A DNA stretch of 52,402 nucleotides from Pseudogulbenkiania sp. (GTDB taxonomy: Bacteria > Pseudomonadota > Gammaproteobacteria > Burkholderiales > Chromobacteriaceae): the NCBI GenBank assembly GCA_016192025.1, contig JACPUY010000350.1, positions 1 through 52,402 on the forward strand, written 5' to 3'. Position numbers and translations under genes: made by a program. This document shows positions 9,235 through 20,164 of this stretch, one piece after another. Each line of letters starts with the position of its first letter. Position 1 is the stretch's first letter. Under the pieces are notes generated by a model. That model did not search any database, was not told where the DNA came from, and saw only the letters and a list, made by a program, of their open reading frames with translations.

Positions 9235-10443
9235 TTAACAGCCCTGCTGCAACGCCAGCTCCAGGCTCTGCTGATAGTGCCGCTCGGCCAGCTCGGGCTT
9301 GTCGATGGCCGTGAACAGGCGCGACAGTTCGGCGTGAGCGCACAGCGTCGGTTCGATCGAGGCGCTGGCTTCCAGATAACTTTGCGCCTTGCCCCACAGC
9401 TGCTGCGCCAGCGCCAGCCGGCCCAGCGCCAGCAACAACAGATGGTCGCGCGGGCGCTGTTTGAGCCAGTCCTCGGCGACCTTCAGCAGCTCCAGCCGTT
9501 TCTCGGCGGACAGGTGCTCGGCCAGCTGGCCCAGCTCGCGCGCCAGTTCCGGCGCGGCCTGGTCGTCGTCGCCCAGCGCGCCGGCGATCAGCGTGGCGGC
9601 ATAGTCCGCCTCGCCCAGCACGATCAGCCGTTCAACCGCCCGCCCGACCAGCACCGGGTTGCGCCGTTCCACCTCGGGCACGCGGCGCAGCCAGTCGCGG
9701 ATCTCCTGCCCTTGGGTAAAGCCGTCCAGCTGCTGGGTGTAGGCCACCAGCCGATAGCGCCGCGCGCGGTCGGCTTCCAGCGCCTCGGCCTTGAGCAGTT
9801 TCTCGGTCAGCGCCAGCACCGCTTCCGGCTGCTTCTGCAGCAGCCGCACCTTCAGTTCCAGCTTGAGGGCGTTGGTCAGGTTGGGCGAGATGGCGCGCGC
9901 GCGCTCGATGGCGGACAGCGCACCCAAGGTGTCCTTGGCTTCCAGCCTCAGTTCGGCGTCAAGCATGTGACGCGCCAACTGCAGCCGCTCCGGCAAGGCG
10001 TCGAGCTGGGACAGGTAGCCGTCGCGCTTGTCCAGGTCCTGCATCGCGGCGGCCGAACGGGCCGCCATCAGCAGGGCCAGCGCCTTGTTTTCCGGCGCCG
10101 ACTCGTCGGCCAGCGCCCTGACTGCCTCGCGCTCGGCGCGCTGGAAACGCCCCTCGAAGAAAGCGATGCCGGCCTCGCGTAGCGCGTGGCGCGCCGCCTT
10201 CAGCTTCTTCTGGCGCTGGAAGCGGCGCACTTCCTCGGGCAGGCCGGTGGCCAGGCCGATCAAGCGCAGCACCAGATGCGCCACCACGATCAGCAGGATC
10301 ACCGCCACGATCAGCAGGTTGAACGACACCTCCAGCCGGTACGGCGGCAAAAACAGGATGGCGTAGCCGGTGTTCAGCGTGGAGGCGAGCCCCACCAGCA
10401 CGGCCAGCGCAAACAGGCCGGTAATCCACAGCACGAATTTCAC
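9235..10443 (-). CDS. hemY: HemY protein (TPR-containing haem-biosynthesis-associated protein)
   Basis: A 402-residue inner-membrane protein with two N-terminal hydrophobic helices (residues about 5-25 and 40-65) and a long cytoplasmic region of helical TPR-like repeats. The start MKFVLWITGLFAL and the segment PEEVRRFQRQKKLKAARHALREAG are typical of the proteobacterial HemY_N family. It is not the oxygen-dependent protoporphyrinogen oxidase that shares the name in Gram-positives. It is the last gene of hemCDXY, and its start overlaps the hemX stop by 4 bases. Its exact role in the late haem pathway is not established. Confidence 0.9.
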   Translation of the reverse strand: MKFVLWITGLFALAVLVGLASTLNTGYAILFLPPYRLEVSFNLLIVAVILLIVVAHLVLRLIGLATGLPEEVRRFQRQKKLKAARHALREAGIAFFEGRFQRAEREAVRALADESAPENKALALLMAARSAAAMQDLDKRDGYLSQLDALPERLQLARHMLDAELRLEAKDTLGALSAIERARAISPNLTNALKLELKVRLLQKQPEAVLALTEKLLKAEALEADRARRYRLVAYTQQLDGFTQGQEIRDWLRRVPEVERRNPVLVGRAVERLIVLGEADYAATLIAGALGDDDQAAPELARELGQLAEHLSAEKRLELLKVAEDWLKQRPRDHLLLLALGRLALAQQLWGKAQSYLEASASIEPTLCAHAELSRLFTAIDKPELAERHYQQSLELALQQGC

Positions 10444-11480
10444 GGCGTCACCCCCGCGCTGCTCTGCGCCTCGCGCACGGCCTTGAGGCTGGCGCTCAAA
10501 TCCGGCAGCGTCACGTCCAGCGGCGCGCCCTTGAGTTCGGCCAGCAGCGACAGCCAGGACTTGGTGACCGCGGCGTCGCCGTCGTAATAGCGTTCGACGT
10601 AGCTCTTGGCCGCTTCCACGTCGGAGCCGAAGGTCTGGCCGTCGCGCTGGATCAGCGCCAGCCGGGCATCCAGCAGACGCAGCTTGAGGTTTTCACGCAG
10701 GAAGAAGGCCTGCTCCGGCGCCAGCAGCAGCGCTTCCGGCTTGTCCATGCGGCGAATGCGCACCAGCTCGCCGAGGCTGCCGCTGACGTCGGCCAGCAGG
10801 CGCTCCCAGAACGGCGCGCCGGCGGCCGGCTGCGGCGGCTTGATCAGCCCGTCCTTGGCGCTACCGAGGCGATGATGACCGACCACCAGCGGCAGCGTGT
10901 CGGCGGCCAGCAACAGGCGGTCGATTTTCACCGTGAGGCCGACCGTATCGAGATAGGGCAGCGCCTTGAGCGTTTCCAGGTCGGTGGCCACGGCCTTCTT
11001 CACCGCGATCAGCTGCGGCTGGTCGAAGTGCGCCAGGCGGGCGTCGACCATGTCCAGCGCCTGCAGCGCGGCCGGGACGTTGGCGGCCAGCTGCAACTGC
11101 TGGCTGGCGATGGCCAGCGTGTGCTCGACTTCGGACAAGAGCCAGTCGGAGCGGTTCTTGGTCAGCTCCTGATACATGCCGTTGAGCGTGGCGTACTGCC
11201 CGGCCGACTCGTTGACGCGCGCTTCGAGCACGGCGATCTTGCCGTCGCTGCCGCGCACGGTCGCCAGGGCCTGATCGACCAGCACGCGCGTTTCCTTGGC
11301 GCTGCCGCCGGACTCGGCCAGGCGGCGTGCCAGCTCTTGGCGGGTAGCGGTCAGCTCCTGCTGGGTGGTGTAAAGCTGCCAGCCGGACAGGCCCAGCGCC
11401 GCCAGCGCCACCAGCAGCGCCAGCGGGAAGGGCTTCTTCACGGCCGGTTTGCCGATCTCGGCAGTCTGGATTTCGTTCAT
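10440..11480 (-). CDS. hemX: HemX, uroporphyrinogen-III C-methyltransferase-like protein
   Basis: A 346-residue membrane-anchored protein with one hydrophobic helix near residues 18-40, then a coiled-coil stretch (TTQQELTATRQELARRLAE) and a helical domain. It is annotated as a methyltransferase in many genomes, but the family lacks that fold and a scaffold or regulatory function is more likely. I chose the ATG at 11480, which overlaps the hemD stop by 4 bases, over a longer frame from 11615 that lies inside hemD. It is translationally coupled to both neighbours. Confidence 0.9.
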   Translation of the reverse strand: MNEIQTAEIGKPAVKKPFPLALLVALAALGLSGWQLYTTQQELTATRQELARRLAESGGSAKETRVLVDQALATVRGSDGKIAVLEARVNESAGQYATLNGMYQELTKNRSDWLLSEVEHTLAIASQQLQLAANVPAALQALDMVDARLAHFDQPQLIAVKKAVATDLETLKALPYLDTVGLTVKIDRLLLAADTLPLVVGHHRLGSAKDGLIKPPQPAAGAPFWERLLADVSGSLGELVRIRRMDKPEALLLAPEQAFFLRENLKLRLLDARLALIQRDGQTFGSDVEAAKSYVERYYDGDAAVTKSWLSLLAELKGAPLDVTLPDLSASLKAVREAQSSAGVTP

Positions 11481-12214
11481 GGGTGACGGGAGAACCATTC
11501 GCTGAGGCCGGCGACCAGTGCGGCGTCGTCGGCCTGGGTTGTCACGATGCGTGTCACGCCGTGCGCAGCCAGCGTTTCGGCGATGCGCGGATGCGGCACA
11601 CAGTACAGCAGGCATTGTAGCGTCAGGCTACGGGAGCGGCCAGCCAGACGGAATAATCGTTCGGCGCTGTCGGTGCTGGTCAGGATCAGCGCGTCTGCGC
11701 CGTGGTCGAGCAAGGACCAGTCCGGCATCCCGTCGACGCGGCGGTAGACCTCGGCCAGCGTCACCCGCGCGCCGCGCGCGGCGAGGGTCTCCCCCAGTTC
11801 CGCCCGCCCGCCGACGCCGCGCACAATGAGCACGCGCTGGCCGGCCAGTTGCTGCAGTTCGGGCCGCGCCAGCAGCGCGGCACTGTCGCTGCCGTCGGAG
11901 GGATACAGCACCGCGCGCCCAGACAAGGCGGCCAGTTTCGCCGCGCTGGCGGCGCCGACGCAGGCCAGCTGGGCCTTGAGCCTGGCCGAAGCCAGCACCG
12001 GCCAGGCGGCATCGATCGCGCTGGGGCTGACGAAGACTAGCCAGTCGGCCGCTTCGACCAACTTTGGCAGCGCGGCCAGCGCCCGCTCGTCGGGTGCGAT
12101 GTCGAGCACCGGCAGCAGCGCCGGATCGGCCCCTTCCTCGCGCAGCAGCGTCATCAGGCGCGTGCTCTGCGCCGGCGGCCGGGTGACGAGGATGCGCCGC
12201 CCGGCCAGGCTCAC
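11477..12214 (-). CDS. hemD: Uroporphyrinogen-III synthase
   Basis: A 245-residue cytoplasmic enzyme that closes and isomerises hydroxymethylbilane to uroporphyrinogen III. The family is poorly conserved; recognisable features are the N-terminal [16 protein letters not shown], the central [17 protein letters not shown] and the segment [15 protein letters not shown]. Length is normal. It follows hemC with a 4-base overlap and overlaps hemX by 4 bases, consistent with its place after porphobilinogen deaminase in the pathway. Confidence 0.93.
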   Translation of the reverse strand: MSLAGRRILVTRPPAQSTRLMTLLREEGADPALLPVLDIAPDERALAALPKLVEAADWLVFVSPSAIDAAWPVLASARLKAQLACVGAASAAKLAALSGRAVLYPSDGSDSAALLARPELQQLAGQRVLIVRGVGGRAELGETLAARGARVTLAEVYRRVDGMPDWSLLDHGADALILTSTDSAERLFRLAGRSRSLTLQCLLYCVPHPRIAETLAAHGVTRIVTTQADDAALVAGLSEWFSRHP

Positions 12215-13146
12215 TGGCTGTGGCCTTCGCCGACCACCGCCGCGATCAGCGGCGCGGCGCCGGCGTCGAGCAGCTTCTGCGCCACCGCCCGGCCAAGCGC
12301 CTCGGCGTAGTCGCGCGGCGCGCTGGCGCTGGCAGTCAGCATCACCGAACCGTCCGGATGCGCCACGAAACCACCCAGCGTGATCACATCGTCGCTGATG
12401 GTGGCGAAGCCGCCCAGCGGAATCTGGCAGCTGCCGCCGAGCACGCGCGACAGGGAGCGCTCGGCGCTGACGCAGGCGTGGGTATCGGCGTGGTCGAGCG
12501 GCGCCAACAGTTGCATCAGGTCGGCGCGGTCGGCGCGGATCTCGATGCCCAGCGCACCTTGGCCGACCGCCGGCAGGCTTTCCGACGGCGCCAGTTCGCA
12601 GCGGATGCGCTCGGTCAGCTCCAGCCGCTTGAGACCGGCGGCGGCGAGGATGATGGCGTCGAACTCGCCGTCGTCCAGCTTGCGCAAGCGGGTCTGCACG
12701 TTGCCGCGCAAGGGCTTGATGGTAAGACGCGGGAAACGCGCGCGCAGCTGCGACTCGCGGCGCAGGCTGGAGGTGCCGACCACGGCGCCGTCCGGCAGCT
12801 CGTGCAGGCTGGCATAGTGGTTGGAGACGAAGGCGTCGCGCGGGTCTTCGCGTTCGCAGATGGCGGCCAGCGCGAAGCCCTCCGGCAGGTTCATCGGCAC
12901 GTCTTTGATGGAATGCACGGCGATGTCGGCGCGGCCCTCCTGCAAGGCCAGTTCCAGCTCCTTCACGAACAGGCCCTTGCCGCCGATCTTGGACAGGGTC
13001 TTGTCGAGGATCTGGTCACCCTGCGTAGTCATGCCGAGGATCTCGACGACGAGCTGCGGGTAGAGTTGCTCGAGCCGGGCCTTGATGTGCTCGGCCTGCC
13101 ACATGGCGAGCTTGCTCTCGCGGCTGGCGATGACGATTTTGTCCAT
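12211..13146 (-). CDS. hemC: Hydroxymethylbilane synthase (porphobilinogen deaminase)
   Basis: A 311-residue enzyme that polymerises four porphobilinogen units. Cys240 in [11 protein letters not shown] is the attachment site of the dipyrromethane cofactor, and Asp82 in HSIKDVPMN is the catalytic aspartate. Other signatures are [21 protein letters not shown] and [13 protein letters not shown]. It is the first gene of the hemCDXY operon and lies divergent from ppc across a 262-bp region holding a likely extended -10 promoter. Confidence 0.96.
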   Translation of the reverse strand: MDKIVIASRESKLAMWQAEHIKARLEQLYPQLVVEILGMTTQGDQILDKTLSKIGGKGLFVKELELALQEGRADIAVHSIKDVPMNLPEGFALAAICEREDPRDAFVSNHYASLHELPDGAVVGTSSLRRESQLRARFPRLTIKPLRGNVQTRLRKLDDGEFDAIILAAAGLKRLELTERIRCELAPSESLPAVGQGALGIEIRADRADLMQLLAPLDHADTHACVSAERSLSRVLGGSCQIPLGGFATISDDVITLGGFVAHPDGSVMLTASASAPRDYAEALGRAVAQKLLDAGAAPLIAAVVGEGHSQ

Positions 13147-13183
13147 GGACGCGGTCCTGATAATAGGGAAACGATTGCCATCG

Positions 13184-13192
13184 ATTCTAGCA
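13184..13192 (-). promoter_or_regulatory. Putative extended -10 promoter of the hem operon
   Basis: On the minus strand the sequence reads TGCTAGAAT, an extended -10 element, about 38 bases before the hemC start codon. No good -35 element is visible, which is usual for extended -10 promoters. Confidence 0.35.
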
Positions 13193-13408
13193 CGCCCGCC
13201 CCGGACGAGACCCTAGCCCGGAAGGGTGAGTAGCCGCGCCGCCGGCAGCGAGACGCCGGACAGGATCCGGGTCAAATCGGGAGTGGCAGCAGGGCGAGGG
13301 ACATGGCACTATCTTGGCAGAATGGCTGACGCTGTGTCATCCGTGACGGATAGGCACGCGTACACCATCACATATAACAATCACACTACAGACGGAGCAC
13401 AGAATTAA

Positions 13409-16114
<2,706 letters not shown>

Positions 16115-16137
16115 TCCGGCCAGCGTTGCGCACCACC

Positions 16138-16163
16138 ACGGCAGCCCACGGGCTGCCGTTTTT
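16138..16163 (+). terminator. Rho-independent terminator of ppc
   Basis: ACGGCAGCC (16138-16146) pairs with GGCTGCCGT (16151-16159) around a CACG loop, followed by TTTT. It lies 24 bases after the ppc stop codon. Confidence 0.85.
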
Positions 16164-16308
16164 GCTGCCGTTGCCACCACCCATGGTGGACCACCACACA
16201 TGACCAAGATCAGCCCAGTGCAAATATCCTGAATAGGTATATGGTCTTTTCCTTGGAATTCATTTAGCTTATGCAGTAAGCCGTTGAGATAAATAACAAA
16301 ACCAACTA

Positions 16309-16323
16309 AATGCGATACGCATT
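16309..16323. promoter_or_regulatory. Inverted repeat just upstream of the minor pilin operon
   Basis: AATGCG and CGCATT flank ATA, ending 11 bases before the first pilin start codon. The surrounding 16204-16334 stretch is markedly AT-rich for this genome and probably holds the operon promoter; TTGAGA then 17 bases then TAAATG (16284-16312) is a weak sigma-70 match. Confidence 0.3.
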
Positions 16324-16334
16324 AAAAAGAAACA

Positions 16335-16763
16335 ATGAATACTGAAGCAAGCCGCCTCCCGCTACACCGCCACGCCACCGGCTTTACGCTGATCGAGCTG
16401 CTGATCACCCTCGTCATCGTGGGAATCCTCGCCGCCATCGCGCTGCCGGCCTATCAGAGCTACGTGCAGAAAAGCCGCCGCACAGACGCCACCGTCGCCA
16501 TGCGCGCGATCCAGTTTGCCGAGGAGAAGTGGCGCGCCAACAACAGCAGCTACGGCACGCTGGCGCAGCTGGGCATGAGCTCCAGCACTGACAGCGGTTA
16601 TTACACGCTGGCGTTGAGCAACCTATCGGGTACCGGCTACACCATCACCGCCACCGCGGTGAGCGGCACCTCGCAGGCCTCGGACAGCGGCTGCACCGCA
16701 CTGGTACTGCAGCAGTCCGGCGCCACACTGACCACCACCCCGAGCAGCTGCTGGAGCAAGTGA
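16335..16763 (+). CDS. pilE: Type IV pilin-like protein, PilE class
   Basis: A 142-residue prepilin with a 16-residue leader ending in Gly, then FTLIELLITLVIVGILAAIALPAYQ, the standard prepilin peptidase site with Glu at mature position 5 and the N-terminal assembly helix. Two cysteines near the C-terminus (DSGC and SSCW) can form the usual disulfide loop. The size and position at the head of minor pilin genes resemble PilE of pseudomonads rather than the major pilin. Its stop is directly followed by the fimT start. Confidence 0.85.
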   Translation: MNTEASRLPLHRHATGFTLIELLITLVIVGILAAIALPAYQSYVQKSRRTDATVAMRAIQFAEEKWRANNSSYGTLAQLGMSSSTDSGYYTLALSNLSGTGYTITATAVSGTSQASDSGCTALVLQQSGATLTTTPSSCWSK

Positions 16764-17321
16764 ATGGTGCCGACCACCCACCGCGCGCACCTTGCCGGCG
16801 GCTTCACCCTAATCGAAATGCTGGTGACGCTGGCCGTGCTGGCCATCGTGCTGGCGCTGGCCGTGCCTTCGCTCAGCGACTTCATCGACCGCGGCCGGCT
16901 CACCTCGGCCGCCGACACGCTGTACGCCGACCTGCAGTTCGCCCGTTCGGAAGCCATCCGCAACAACCAGAACGTGCTCGTCAGCTTCCAGAGCGGCAGC
17001 GCGTGGTGCTACGGCATGGTGCTGGGCAGCAGCGCCTGCGACTGCAGCGTGACCAACAGCGCCGCCGCCAACTACTGCACGCTGAAACGGATCAGCGCCG
17101 CCGACTTCAGCCAGGTATCGATTCCCGACGCCGCCAGCATCACCTTCGCCGCCAACCAGACCGGCTTCGACCCGGTACGCGGGGTCGCGCTGAGTTCCGG
17201 CGCCGTCACCGTGCAGTCGACGCAGGGCAAGCAGGCCACCGTCAGCCTGGCGCTGCTTGGCCGCGTCAGCCTGTGTTCCCCCGCCGGCAGCGGCTTCACC
17301 AGCGCCTACCCCTCATGCTGA
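16764..17321 (+). CDS. fimT: FimT/GspH-type pseudopilin
   Basis: A 185-residue prepilin with a 13-residue leader and the mature start FTLIEMLVTLAVLAIVLALAVPS. The next segment, RLTSAADTLYADLQFARSEAIRNNQNVLVSFQSG, is the hallmark of the GspH/FimT family, which primes pilus assembly and in some species binds DNA for uptake. Cysteines in the CYGMV, ACDCS, YCTL and LCSP segments may be disulfide-bonded. The ATG at 16764 abuts the preceding stop, and the following pilW start lies inside this gene. Confidence 0.88.
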   Translation: MVPTTHRAHLAGGFTLIEMLVTLAVLAIVLALAVPSLSDFIDRGRLTSAADTLYADLQFARSEAIRNNQNVLVSFQSGSAWCYGMVLGSSACDCSVTNSAAANYCTLKRISAADFSQVSIPDAASITFAANQTGFDPVRGVALSSGAVTVQSTQGKQATVSLALLGRVSLCSPAGSGFTSAYPSC

Positions 17322-17968
17322 CCCGCTCCCGCCAACAAGGCGTCTCGCTGATCGAACTGATGGTGGCGCTCGGCATCAGCCTGGTGCTGCTGCTGGGCAT
17401 GACCCGCTTCCTGTCGACCAGCCTCACCAGCAACGCCAGCACGATGAAGGCCGCCCGCCTCAACCAGGAGTTGCGCGCCATCATGCTCTTGATCAGCCGC
17501 GACGTGCGCCGGGCCGGATACTGGGGCAATGCCAGCAGCGGCGTCGGTGTTGGTGCCGCCTCTTACAGCAACCCGTTCGGCACGGTGAACACCGCGACCG
17601 CCGGCTGCATCCTGTATAGTTACGACCGCGACGGCGACGGCAGCCAGGACAGCGACGAGCAATACGGCGTGCTGCTCAGCAGCGGCGTCGCCATGTTGCG
17701 CAGCGGCGGCACCGATTACACTTGTACCCTGGGCGCCAACAACAGCTGGGAAGCGCTGTCCGACAGCAACGTCACCAGCATCACCACGCTCACCTTTAGC
17801 CTAAACACCAGCAATCCCCCCTACTACGTGAGCGGATCGTCGGGCCCCAACGTGGTGATGCGCACCGTCACCATCACGCTGGCCGGGCAACTGAAGAACG
17901 ACAGCAGCGTCAAGCTGACGCTGACCGAAACGGTCAAGCTGGAAAACGATCTGTTCCAGGCCAGCTGA
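17315..17968 (+). CDS. pilW: Minor pilin PilW
   Basis: A 217-residue prepilin with a 9-residue leader and the mature N-terminus VSLIELMVALGISLVLLLGMTRF. The LNQELRAIMLLISRDVRRAGYWG motif identifies PilW, part of the complex that initiates type IV pili. It is shorter than many PilW proteins. The ATG at 17315 overlaps the fimT stop by 7 bases; the long upstream frame in this register is an artefact of the overlapping fimT. Confidence 0.9.
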   Translation: MLTRSRQQGVSLIELMVALGISLVLLLGMTRFLSTSLTSNASTMKAARLNQELRAIMLLISRDVRRAGYWGNASSGVGVGAASYSNPFGTVNTATAGCILYSYDRDGDGSQDSDEQYGVLLSSGVAMLRSGGTDYTCTLGANNSWEALSDSNVTSITTLTFSLNTSNPPYYVSGSSGPNVVMRTVTITLAGQLKNDSSVKLTLTETVKLENDLFQAS

Positions 17969-17977
17969 GGCACGCCC

Positions 17978-19051
17978 ATGACCCATCGCCCCGCCCCGCT
18001 CTCGCGCCAACACGGCCTGGCCACCTTGACCACCGCGCTGATCATGCTGTTTTTGATGAGCCTGATGATCTTCAACACCAGTTCCGGCATGCTGCTCGAG
18101 CTGAAAACCGGCAACAACCAGTACTACCAGGCCAAGGCGCTGGAGGCGGCGCGTGGTGGAATCGATTACACCGTCTCCTGGCTGGATGTCTCAAGCAACT
18201 ACAGCAGCCTAAGCTGGAGCAACGATGCCACCGGTCCGAGCGGCAACAACCAGCAGGCGACGAACCTGTCATCCTCCGTAGCCAGCCAGACCATCGGCGG
18301 CTACACGGTTGCCGTCACGCTGTGGCGCGACTCGGCCGATACCTCGATCCTGGAAGTCCGGGCCATCGCCAGTGGTGACGCCAGTGTCACGGTGCGACAA
18401 AAAATCCATGCCAAGACCATCCAGTTCAATATCCCCAGCGTGCCACCACTGGTGATCGACGGCTGCCTCAGCGGCGTCACCGGCACCCCGGACATGCACC
18501 CAGCCAACGATGGCGATTTCGTCATTGATTCATCTCAGGCCAGTAGTTGCATCGATACCGGCCACCTGAACATGACCAATGATGGAAAAACCGGGAAGGT
18601 CCATCAGACTGCCTTCAGCAGCAGTGCCTGGGACTATGTCTTTGCTACCTCCATGTCCGACATGAAGGCACTGGCGGCACAATCCTCTGCCGATGCCATC
18701 TATTACTACGATGACACGGACGCTACCAACAAGACCGCTCCTGAAAATTGGCACGACGACGTCGGCAGCGAGAGCTCCCCCGGCATCCTGGTGTTCAATT
18801 TTAGCGATGAAAAAGACTGCCCCAAGATCAACGGTGACGTCACCATCTACGGCATCGTCTATTACTCGGCCGCCTGCAGCAAGAACCCTGGCTGGGGCAA
18901 CTTCATCCTGCATGGCAGCGTGGTATTCGAGGGAGAGGTCACTCAAATGACCGCCAACACCCAGTACTATCCTTGGACTGGCGGCAGCACCCCGAGCTAC
19001 ACCATCGCCATGGATTTTGCCAAGCTGCCCGCCTCGTGGAGGGACTTCTGA
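17978..19051 (+). CDS. pilX: Minor pilin PilX with enlarged C-terminal domain
   Basis: A 357-residue prepilin-like protein with a 13-residue leader and mature start LATLTTALIMLFLMSLMIFNTSS. It lacks Glu at position 5, as in GspK-like minor pilins. KTGNNQYYQAKALEAARGGIDY is typical of PilX. The family is usually about 170-200 residues; here some 200 extra residues follow, ending in repeated beta-strand-like turns (INGDVTIYGIVYY and ILHGSVVFEGEV). Two hand-counted 60-base blocks in this part (18541-18600, 18661-18720) are 50-53% G+C, well below the neighbours. Its stop overlaps the pilV start by one base. Confidence 0.82.
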   Translation: MTHRPAPLSRQHGLATLTTALIMLFLMSLMIFNTSSGMLLELKTGNNQYYQAKALEAARGGIDYTVSWLDVSSNYSSLSWSNDATGPSGNNQQATNLSSSVASQTIGGYTVAVTLWRDSADTSILEVRAIASGDASVTVRQKIHAKTIQFNIPSVPPLVIDGCLSGVTGTPDMHPANDGDFVIDSSQASSCIDTGHLNMTNDGKTGKVHQTAFSSSAWDYVFATSMSDMKALAAQSSADAIYYYDDTDATNKTAPENWHDDVGSESSPGILVFNFSDEKDCPKINGDVTIYGIVYYSAACSKNPGWGNFILHGSVVFEGEVTQMTANTQYYPWTGGSTPSYTIAMDFAKLPASWRDF

Positions 19052-20046
19052 TGGCCCACGGCACCTCTTTGCGCCAGCGCGGCTTCAGCCTGCTGGAAGT
19101 GCTGATCACGCTGGTGGTACTCGGCGGCGGCCTGCTGGCCATCGGCGGCCTGTACGGCAAGATCATGAACGGCAGCGCCGCCGCCAAGGAGCGCAGCGAG
19201 GCGGTGGTGCTGGCCGAACAGAAGATCGAGGAGCTGCGCTACACCCAGTATGCCAACATTGCCGACGGGTCGGATGCCAACCCCATTGCCGGCACCGCTG
19301 CCAGCTATGCCCGCAGCTGGACTGTCACCACTTCAGCCAGTCCGACCTACAAGGACGTGGCCATCACCGTCAGCTGGACCGACAGCCGCAACCAGAGCCA
19401 GAGCGCGGTGCTGACCAGCCGCATCAGCGGCATCGACCCGGTACGCTCGGCCGAGCTGATCGCCACGGTCAGCTCCAGCAGTTCGGGCACCGGCAGCGGA
19501 ACGAGCAGCGGTACCGGAACGGGCAGCAGCACCGGCAGCGATAGCGGGACAGGAACGGGAACGAACAGCGGAACCGACACAGGGACGGGAACAGGGACCG
19601 ATACCGGCACTACCGTGACGACCTGCAGCACCAGCTATAGCGTCACCGCCACCTCGAGTTCGTCCACCATCAGCGGCAGTCCGGTTTCCTGCAGCCACAA
19701 CAGCGGACAGTCGTGGACCTGCAGCACCACCGCGAGCTCCGGCACCAGCGTCACCATCAGCGACGACCTGGGCTACGCCACCGCGTCGATCCCGGCCGCC
19801 AACTGCTCCAGCAACGCGGTGACGTTCCAGTGCAGTACGACGTTCAGCATCACGGCCCAGACCGGTGCCTCCAGCATCACCACCAGCTCCGGTTCATGCA
19901 GCAATACCAGCGACAAGTCCTGGACCTGCACGTCGTCCGCCGCCAAGGGCACGACCATCACCATCACCGACAGCAAGGGCTCGGGCAACAGCGCGGCCAG
20001 TTGGCCCAGCGCTGCCAGCTGCGGCTCCCTCAGCCATTCTTTCTGA
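19051..20046 (+). CDS. pilV: Minor pilin PilV with tandem four-cysteine C-terminal domains
   Basis: A 331-residue prepilin with an 11-residue leader and mature start FSLLEVLITLVVLGGGLLAIGGLYG. The segment ERSEAVVLAEQKIEELRY and the fold to about residue 140 are a normal PilV. Residues 141-189 are a linker of Ser, Gly, Thr and a few Asp and Asn. Two repeats follow, 192-252 and 261-324, each with four cysteines; the first two intervals are 22 and 10 residues in both. SWTC recurs in each. Ordinary PilV proteins end before the linker. An adhesive or ligand-binding role at the pilus tip is inferred. Confidence 0.85.
   Translation: MAHGTSLRQRGFSLLEVLITLVVLGGGLLAIGGLYGKIMNGSAAAKERSEAVVLAEQKIEELRYTQYANIADGSDANPIAGTAASYARSWTVTTSASPTYKDVAITVSWTDSRNQSQSAVLTSRISGIDPVRSAELIATVSSSSSGTGSGTSSGTGTGSSTGSDSGTGTGTNSGTDTGTGTGTDTGTTVTTCSTSYSVTATSSSSTISGSPVSCSHNSGQSWTCSTTASSGTSVTISDDLGYATASIPAANCSSNAVTFQCSTTFSITAQTGASSITTSSGSCSNTSDKSWTCTSSAAKGTTITITDSKGSGNSAASWPSAASCGSLSHSF
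19471..19617 (+). repeat. Ser/Gly/Thr-rich linker repeat within pilV
   Basis: The DNA is a run of imperfect six-base units of the GGNACN and AGCAGN type encoding a flexible Gly-Thr and Gly-Ser chain. Units vary, so slipped-strand variation is less likely than in a pure repeat. Confidence 0.75.
19624..20022 (+). repeat. Two tandem cysteine-rich repeat domains within pilV
   Basis: Repeat A has Cys192, 214, 224 and 252; repeat B has Cys261, 283, 293 and 324. Both open with CST and an aromatic-Ser-hydrophobic-Thr-Ala segment, carry SWTC at the third cysteine and share GT-x-hydrophobic-T-I before an Asp. Divergence at the DNA level shows an old internal duplication. Confidence 0.8.
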
Positions 20047-20076
20047 AGAGACCCACTCTTTGCCGTCGATTCGGCG

Positions 20077-20101
20077 GCGGGTAGCCGATCCCGCTACCCG
20101 C
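20077..20101 (+). terminator. Hairpin after the minor pilin operon
   Basis: GCGGGTAGC (20077-20085) pairs with GCTACCCGC (20093-20101). A short CTTTTCCCC run starts 10 bases later, so it is a weak terminator candidate. TATAAT at 20120-20125 could be the argH -10 element. Confidence 0.5.
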
Positions 20102-20164
20102 TGCGGCCCGCTTTTCCCCTATAATCAGCGCTTCCCCTTCGCCTAACCTTGGGTATCCACCGCC

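Noticed and set aside
13226-13408. A 60-codon plus-strand frame ending at the ppc start
   Set aside because: It covers the hemC/ppc promoter region, starts from a poor site and has no recognisable features.
19471-19617. The pilV linker as a CRISPR array or phase-variable simple repeat
   Set aside because: Units are short and imperfect with no spacers, and the frame is kept; the units vary too much for efficient slippage.
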